This document shows, piece after piece, positions 59,530 to 64,000 of a stretch of DNA of 64,000 nucleotides. The stretch is from an uncultured Prolixibacteraceae bacterium. GTDB taxonomy: Bacteria > Bacteroidota > Bacteroidia > Bacteroidales > Prolixibacteraceae. Both the position numbers and the translations under genes were made by a program. Where the stretch lies: the NCBI GenBank assembly GCA_937915865.1, contig CALGIG010000076.1:1-64000 (forward strand), given 5' to 3'. How positions within the stretch are numbered: the first letter of the stretch is position 1; the number at the start of each line of letters is the position of its first letter. The notes below the pieces were generated by a model. That model had not been told where the DNA came from. It saw only the letters and a list, made by a program, of their open reading frames with translations, and did not search any database.

Positions 59530-61134
59530 TTACAATTGTTTAAAGAAGTCATTTCCTTTATCATCAACGATGATGAATGCAGGGAAATTTTCAATACGTA
59601 TTTTACGAATGGCTTCCATTCCTAATTCTTCAAAATCAATCACTTCGCTCGATTTTATGCTTTCCTTGGCTAAAATAGCTGCTGGTCCGCCAATTGATCC
59701 GAGGTAAAAACCGCCCCATTTTTTACAGGCATCGGTAACCTGTTGTGTACGGTTCCCTTTAGCTACCATGATTTTTGATCCACCCAAACTCATAAAGAAA
59801 TCAACATAAGGGTCCATACGACCAGCGGTGGTAGGGCCAAAGCTACCCGAAGCCATACCTTTTGGAGTTTTTGCCGGCCCGGCATAATAAACCGGATAAC
59901 GTTTCAGGTATTCAGGCATAGGTTGACCTGCATCCAGCATTTCCTTCAGGCGAAGATGAGCCATATCGCGGGCTACAATCAATGTTCCGGAAAGGTTCAG
60001 TCGGGTTTTGATTGGATATTTAGACAATGTTTTCAACACTTCTTCCATCGGTTGGTCAAGATCGATATCAACAGCTGGAATCATTTCAGGAGCTGATTCA
60101 GGCAGGAAGCGAGCAGGGTTCTTTTCCAGTTCTTCCAGAAAAATTCCATCTTCAGTAATTTTTGCCTTGATGTTGCGGTCAGCCGAACAGCTTACCCCAA
60201 TACCTACCGGGCACGATGCAGCGTGGCGTGGCAGACGAATTACCCGAACATCGTGCACGTAATATTTGCCGCCGAATTGCGCGCCTAAGCCGCATTCCTG
60301 TGCTATTTTTTCGATTTTGGCTTCCCATTCCAAATCGCGGAAAGCTTGTCCGCCTTCGTTTCCTTCGGTTGGAAGATGGTCGAGGTAACCAGCCGATGCT
60401 TTTTTCACGGTTGCTAAAGTGGCTTCAGCCGAAGTTCCGCCAATAACCACTGCAAGGTGATACGGAGGACATGCCGAAGTTCCCAAATCCATGATTTTTT
60501 CTTTGATGAATTTGGTGAGGTTGGCTTCAGTAAGCAACGACTTGGTTTGCTGATACAAGTAAGTTTTGTTACCCGATCCACCGCCTTTGGTGATGAAAAG
60601 GAACTCGTATTTGTTGCCTTCTTCGGCATAAATATCAATCTGGGCCGGAAGGTTATTTCCGGTATTCTTTTCGTCGAACATATTGAACGGAACTACCTGG
60701 GAATAACGCAGGTTACGATCCTGGTATGTCTCGAAAATACCTTTTGAAAGGTATTCGGCGTCATTTGCCCCGGTATAAACATTTTCGCCTTTTTTACCTA
60801 TTACTATGGCCGTACCAGTATCCTGACAGGTTGGAAGCTCTCCTTCGGCTGAAACAACCTGGTTCAAAAGCATCGTATGAGCTACAAAGCGGTCGTTATC
60901 AGATGCTTCAGGATCTTTCAAAATTTTGGCAACTTTTTCGAGATGTGAGGCACGCAGGTAGAACGAAACGTCGGCAAATGCTTCTTTGGCCAGAAGTTCG
61001 AGACCTTCGGGTGCAACTTTTAAAATTTTACGACCATCAAACTCAACAGTCGAAACAAAATCTTTGGTCAAAAGGCGATACTCTGTTGTATCCTTTTTAA
61101 TGGGGAATGGCTTTTGATAAGTGAATTTTGACAT
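59530..61134 (-). CDS. fumA: Fumarate hydratase, class I (iron-sulfur)
   Basis: TCA-cycle or reductive-branch enzyme interconverting fumarate and malate with a [4Fe-4S] cluster. At 534 residues it is the single-chain fusion of the alpha and beta parts seen in FumA/FumB. Cluster and active-site regions: GELPTCQDTGTAIVIGKKG, GTSACPPYHLAVVIGG, ASCPVGIGVSC; the beta part has SGTLIVARDMAHLR and YAGPAKTPKGMASGSFGPTTAGRMD. Oxygen-labile class I fumarase fits an anaerobic or microaerophilic life. Confidence 0.96.
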   Translation of the reverse strand: MSKFTYQKPFPIKKDTTEYRLLTKDFVSTVEFDGRKILKVAPEGLELLAKEAFADVSFYLRASHLEKVAKILKDPEASDNDRFVAHTMLLNQVVSAEGELPTCQDTGTAIVIGKKGENVYTGANDAEYLSKGIFETYQDRNLRYSQVVPFNMFDEKNTGNNLPAQIDIYAEEGNKYEFLFITKGGGSGNKTYLYQQTKSLLTEANLTKFIKEKIMDLGTSACPPYHLAVVIGGTSAEATLATVKKASAGYLDHLPTEGNEGGQAFRDLEWEAKIEKIAQECGLGAQFGGKYYVHDVRVIRLPRHAASCPVGIGVSCSADRNIKAKITEDGIFLEELEKNPARFLPESAPEMIPAVDIDLDQPMEEVLKTLSKYPIKTRLNLSGTLIVARDMAHLRLKEMLDAGQPMPEYLKRYPVYYAGPAKTPKGMASGSFGPTTAGRMDPYVDFFMSLGGSKIMVAKGNRTQQVTDACKKWGGFYLGSIGGPAAILAKESIKSSEVIDFEELGMEAIRKIRIENFPAFIIVDDKGNDFFKQL

Positions 61135-61192
61135 TTTTATAGTGCTGTAAATGAATGATTAATAAAAAATACTAAGTATTTTGAAACGGTAA

Positions 61193-61200
61193 CAAATATA
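61193..61200 (-). promoter_or_regulatory. Candidate -7 element of fumarase
   Basis: TATATTTG on the minus strand, 58 bases before the start codon, matches TAnnTTTG; no clear -33 partner. Confidence 0.4.
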
Positions 61201-61334
61201 GTTATTCCATAAGATTAACGGGTAAAACCGTCTATTCAAAATCAAGGATAATTTACTTTTAACACTAATTTCAGAAGCGGTTTGATTAATAGTTCATTGC
61301 TTGATTTGAAGTTAGCGGACTTACAGAATTATCC

Positions 61335-61342
61335 TATATTTG
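61335..61342 (+). promoter_or_regulatory. Candidate -7 element of the LTA-synthase-like gene
   Basis: TATATTTG, exact consensus, 52 bases before ATG at 61395. The nearest TTTG upstream is 26 bases away, longer than usual. Confidence 0.4.
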
Positions 61343-61394
61343 TTGCCTGGGTCTATATTTTATAAAAATCTCATTTTCAAATAAGAATTCTAAA

Positions 61395-63332
61395 ATGAAC
61401 ATTCTGAATCTGAAAAAAATCCTGCATTCCCGTTTCGGTGGAATATTGATGTTGTTTATTGTATTTATTTCAATTTCGTTTATCAGCCGTATTGTTTTGA
61501 TGCTGATGTCGTTTAAAGATATTAGTTTCAATCTATTAAGTATTATTTGGTCTTATGGTGCAGGATTGTTTATGGATGCTGTGACATTCTCATACTTCAT
61601 GATTCCTTTTGTTCTTTTCCTGGTTTTGGTATCAAACCGTTTTTTTAACTCAACGTTCAATAAGGTATTTGCTTATGTTGCTTATTTTATAACGTTTTCT
61701 ATCATTATTTTCAATGGAATGGCTGAATATTTCTTTTGGGAAGAATTTGGCGTTCGTTATAATTTCATTGCTGTCGATTACCTTGTTTATACGACTGAAG
61801 TTCTTGGGAATATTAAAGAATCATACCCTCTTCCATTATTAATTGCTGGTATTGTGTTGGTTGACATTGCAATTACCTATTTGGTAATTCGAAAAAAGAT
61901 ATTGGTAAAGTCGCTTTCAGGACAAACTAAATTTAAAAATAGATTGTTTACTGGGCTGATTTTGCTTTGTTTGCCAGTTCTGTCTTATCTGATGATAAAT
62001 AATACAACCGTTGAAATTACGAAAAATCGCTACAACAACGAGCTAGCCAAAAATGGGATTCATTCGCTTTTTGCTGCTTTCCTGAACAATGAACTCGACT
62101 ACGAGACATTTTATGTTACTCGTCCTAACAAAGAGAATTTCAGTAAGTTGAAGGATATGCTTAAAACTCCCTATAGTAAATATTTAAGTAATGATACTTT
62201 TGATATTACACGGAATATTTCTAATCAGGGAGAGGAAAATAAATACAATGTGGTTTTTATAACTGTTGAAAGTTTGAGTGGCGAGTTTTTAAGCTACAAA
62301 GGCAGCAAACTTGGCAAACTTACTCCAAATCTGGACGCTTTGTCAGATAGTTCGTTGTTTTTCAGAAATTTATATGCAATGGGAACTCGCACTATTTATG
62401 GACTCGAAGCTGTTACTTTAGGTGCTCCGCCAAAGCCCGGGCAGAGTGTTATTAAGCGCCCTCATAGTGAAAATTTATTTTCCATTGGACGTATTTTTCA
62501 TCAACATGGCTATGAACTGAAATTTCTTTATGGAGGAAATGGTTATTTTGATAACATGAATGCTTTTTTTGAAGATAATGGTTATCAAATTATTGATGAT
62601 GGCGATTTTCAGAAAAACGAGATAACTTTTAAGAATGCCTGGGGTGTTTGCGATCAGGATTTATTTAACCGGGCTTTGAAAGAATGTGATAAATCGTATG
62701 CCAATGGAAAGCCTTTTCTTAATCATTTAATGACAACATCCAATCACCGTCCGTTTACTTATCCTGATGGAGTGATTGACATTCCTTCTCATTCGGGCAG
62801 GCCTGGGGCAGTGAAATATTGCGATTTTGCTATTGGCGAATTCATAAGAAAAGCAAGCCAGAAGCCATGGTTTAAAAATACTCTGTTTGTAATAATTGCC
62901 GACCATTGTGCCGGTAGCGCCGGAAAGGCTGAATTACCATTTATGGATTACCAGATACCATTTCTTGTTTATAACCCGTCAATTGTTCGTCCGCGGCAAA
63001 TTGATAAGTTGTGTAGCCAGATTGATGTTGCTCCTACCCTTTTAGGAATATTGAACTGGAATTACAATTCTAAATTTTTTGGAAAAGATATCCTGAAAAT
63101 GACTTCTGAAGAAGAACGTGCGTTTATTTCGAATTATCAGAAACTTGGTTTCATTAAGAATAACCATTTGACAATTTTAAGTCCTCAGCAGAAAGTAACT
63201 CATTACCAAATAAATTCGGATACCGGAGAAATGAAAACAACCCAAGCCGATCCCGAATATGAGAATGAAACAATAGTATATTATCAATCAGCTAACTACG
63301 TATATAAAAACAAACTTAACAAATGGAATTAG
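61395..63332 (+). CDS. LTA synthase-family sulfatase-like phosphotransferase
   Basis: 645 residues: five membrane helices in the first about 205 residues, then a periplasmic alkaline-phosphatase-superfamily domain. Metal ligands include Glu292 (FITVESLSGEF), Asp/His in FVIIADHCAGSAGK and the nucleophile region AMGTRTIYGLEAV, where Thr333 aligns with the LtaS catalytic Thr. HLMTTSNHRPFTYPDG is the substrate-side His motif. In Gram-negative Bacteroidota these enzymes probably transfer phosphoglycerol or phosphoethanolamine to surface glycans, not lipoteichoic acid. It precedes a PAP2-like gene by one base. Confidence 0.92.
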   Translation: MNILNLKKILHSRFGGILMLFIVFISISFISRIVLMLMSFKDISFNLLSIIWSYGAGLFMDAVTFSYFMIPFVLFLVLVSNRFFNSTFNKVFAYVAYFITFSIIIFNGMAEYFFWEEFGVRYNFIAVDYLVYTTEVLGNIKESYPLPLLIAGIVLVDIAITYLVIRKKILVKSLSGQTKFKNRLFTGLILLCLPVLSYLMINNTTVEITKNRYNNELAKNGIHSLFAAFLNNELDYETFYVTRPNKENFSKLKDMLKTPYSKYLSNDTFDITRNISNQGEENKYNVVFITVESLSGEFLSYKGSKLGKLTPNLDALSDSSLFFRNLYAMGTRTIYGLEAVTLGAPPKPGQSVIKRPHSENLFSIGRIFHQHGYELKFLYGGNGYFDNMNAFFEDNGYQIIDDGDFQKNEITFKNAWGVCDQDLFNRALKECDKSYANGKPFLNHLMTTSNHRPFTYPDGVIDIPSHSGRPGAVKYCDFAIGEFIRKASQKPWFKNTLFVIIADHCAGSAGKAELPFMDYQIPFLVYNPSIVRPRQIDKLCSQIDVAPTLLGILNWNYNSKFFGKDILKMTSEEERAFISNYQKLGFIKNNHLTILSPQQKVTHYQINSDTGEMKTTQADPEYENETIVYYQSANYVYKNKLNKWN

Positions 63333-63333
63333 T

Positions 63334-64000
63334 ATGGCTTTAATCAGTAGAAACTATTTGTTAAGATGTGGCCTGTTGGTTTTTGTCTTGATATTTATTG
63401 CTTTTAACCACGTAAAAGCTGAAGAAAAAAGGGACACTTTGGTTCAACTGGTTAAACACGACTCAATTAAAGTAAGAAAGGCCCAAATATTCGAAATGTC
63501 GTCTGGAGAGCAATGGATATTTTGTCGCCCTAAACCCTTTCAGTTTGCAAAGAATGTTCCGTCAGATATTTATCAGATGGGAAAGACTGCTTTTTCTAAA
63601 AAAGGACTGCCTAAATTAGGACTTATTTTAGCTGGTTCGGCTTTACTTGTTATTGTTGATCAACCTGTTACCGATGCTGTTCAACAATTTGGCAGATATA
63701 TTCACCTTGATGCTGAAAGAAAATCGAAAACTGTTCTTGAGTTTAATATTGGTAATTTTCATGTTAATGCAATGGAACTTCCAACTAATCTTAATTCTAC
63801 ATTCTATTACATTGGCGAAGGCTGGGGAAGCATGTTAATTGCAGGAGGTTTATATGGCTATGGATTGATTACCAGTGATTACCGCGCGTTGCAAACTACA
63901 TCTCAGATTACCGAATCGATTTTTGCTCTTGGTTTGACAACTCAATTCCTGAAACGTATTACCGGAAGACAAAGCCCGTTCAGGGCAATGGAGGATGTAA
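63334..64000 (+). CDS. PAP2-like phosphatase, N-terminal part (cut by window end)
   Basis: ATG at 63334, one base after the previous stop; the frame stays open to the last base (222 codons). Signal peptide: hydrophobic CGLLVFVLIFIAFNHVKAE. Membrane-like segments follow at LGLILAGSALLVIVDQ and GSMLIAGGLYGYGLI. LKRITGRQSPF near the end resembles motif 1 of PAP2 lipid phosphatases (K-x6-RP), though R is Ser here. Motifs 2 and 3 would lie beyond the window. Coupling to the LTA-synthase-like gene suggests action on the lipid by-product or donor (inference). Confidence 0.65.
   Translation, partial: MALISRNYLLRCGLLVFVLIFIAFNHVKAEEKRDTLVQLVKHDSIKVRKAQIFEMSSGEQWIFCRPKPFQFAKNVPSDIYQMGKTAFSKKGLPKLGLILAGSALLVIVDQPVTDAVQQFGRYIHLDAERKSKTVLEFNIGNFHVNAMELPTNLNSTFYYIGEGWGSMLIAGGLYGYGLITSDYRALQTTSQITESIFALGLTTQFLKRITGRQSPFRAMEDV

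Overview
The window looks like a chromosomal stretch of an AT-rich member of the Bacteroidota, probably Bacteroidales/Marinilabiliales-like. This is inferred from family content, not from a marker gene. The evidence is a serine protease with a type IX secretion C-terminal domain, a PorE-like TPR/PD40/OmpA protein, a TonB-dependent receptor paired with a DUF4249-like lipoprotein, DUF4251-, DUF6261- and DUF6340-like proteins, and promoters of the Bacteroidota type (TTTG, about 19 bases, TAnnTTTG). No tRNA, rRNA, CRISPR array, integrase or transposase was seen.

Layout. 1-1.3 kb: the tail of an upstream gene and a secreted TPR protein. 1.8-10.5 kb, all on the minus strand: a 59-residue protein, methylglyoxal synthase, an E2-E1-flavodoxin operon for a 2-oxoacid dehydrogenase, and a pyrK-pyrD-serine hydrolase operon preceded by an XRE regulator. 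10.5-11.25 kb is a geneless, very AT-rich gap. 11-20.7 kb: a metallophosphoesterase, a surface metallopeptidase/propeller/barrel protein, and a plus-strand operon of a VWA membrane protein followed by three tandem paralogous lipoproteins.

20.8-28.8 kb is an arsenic-resistance island of 12 genes. A minus-strand operon (ArsR, aquaglyceroporin, G3E GTPase) faces a plus-strand series: ArsR, thioredoxin-like protein, ArsF-like, ArsG-like, ArsP/YraQ-like permease, P5C-reductase-like protein, ArsR, arsenate reductase ArsC, and Acr3. Two distinct operator motifs can be read from the sequence. GTTCGT-N6-ACGAAC occurs three times, and TGACGTA-N4-TACGTCA-like sites occur three times, so the island appears to be two overlapping regulons. 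The gene set suggests handling of both inorganic and aromatic organoarsenicals.

28.8-32.4 kb: a 41-bp tandem repeat, a DUF6261-like gene, and a DEAD-box helicase plus cold-shock-domain gene behind a long leader. Two copies of a dispersed 16-3-16 palindrome lie here; a third is at 59.5 kb. 32.4-42.9 kb holds housekeeping and secreted genes: lgt, secA, nitroreductase, aminotransferase, a T9SS-exported protease, a stand-alone threonyl-tRNA editing domain and a TatD hydrolase.

42.9-46.9 kb is a methionine operon: a well-formed promoter, a 33-codon leader peptide with four Met codons near its end, a terminator hairpin, then an aspartokinase, metY and metA. MetA carries Glu111, predicting acetyl-CoA use, which fits MetY. 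47-64 kb: hemerythrin, the PorE-like protein, hydroxyacid dehydrogenase, the TonB receptor pair, a membrane-anchored MutS-like ATPase, a HAD phosphatase, an EamA transporter, class I fumarase, an LTA-synthase-like sulfatase, and a PAP2-like gene cut by the window end.
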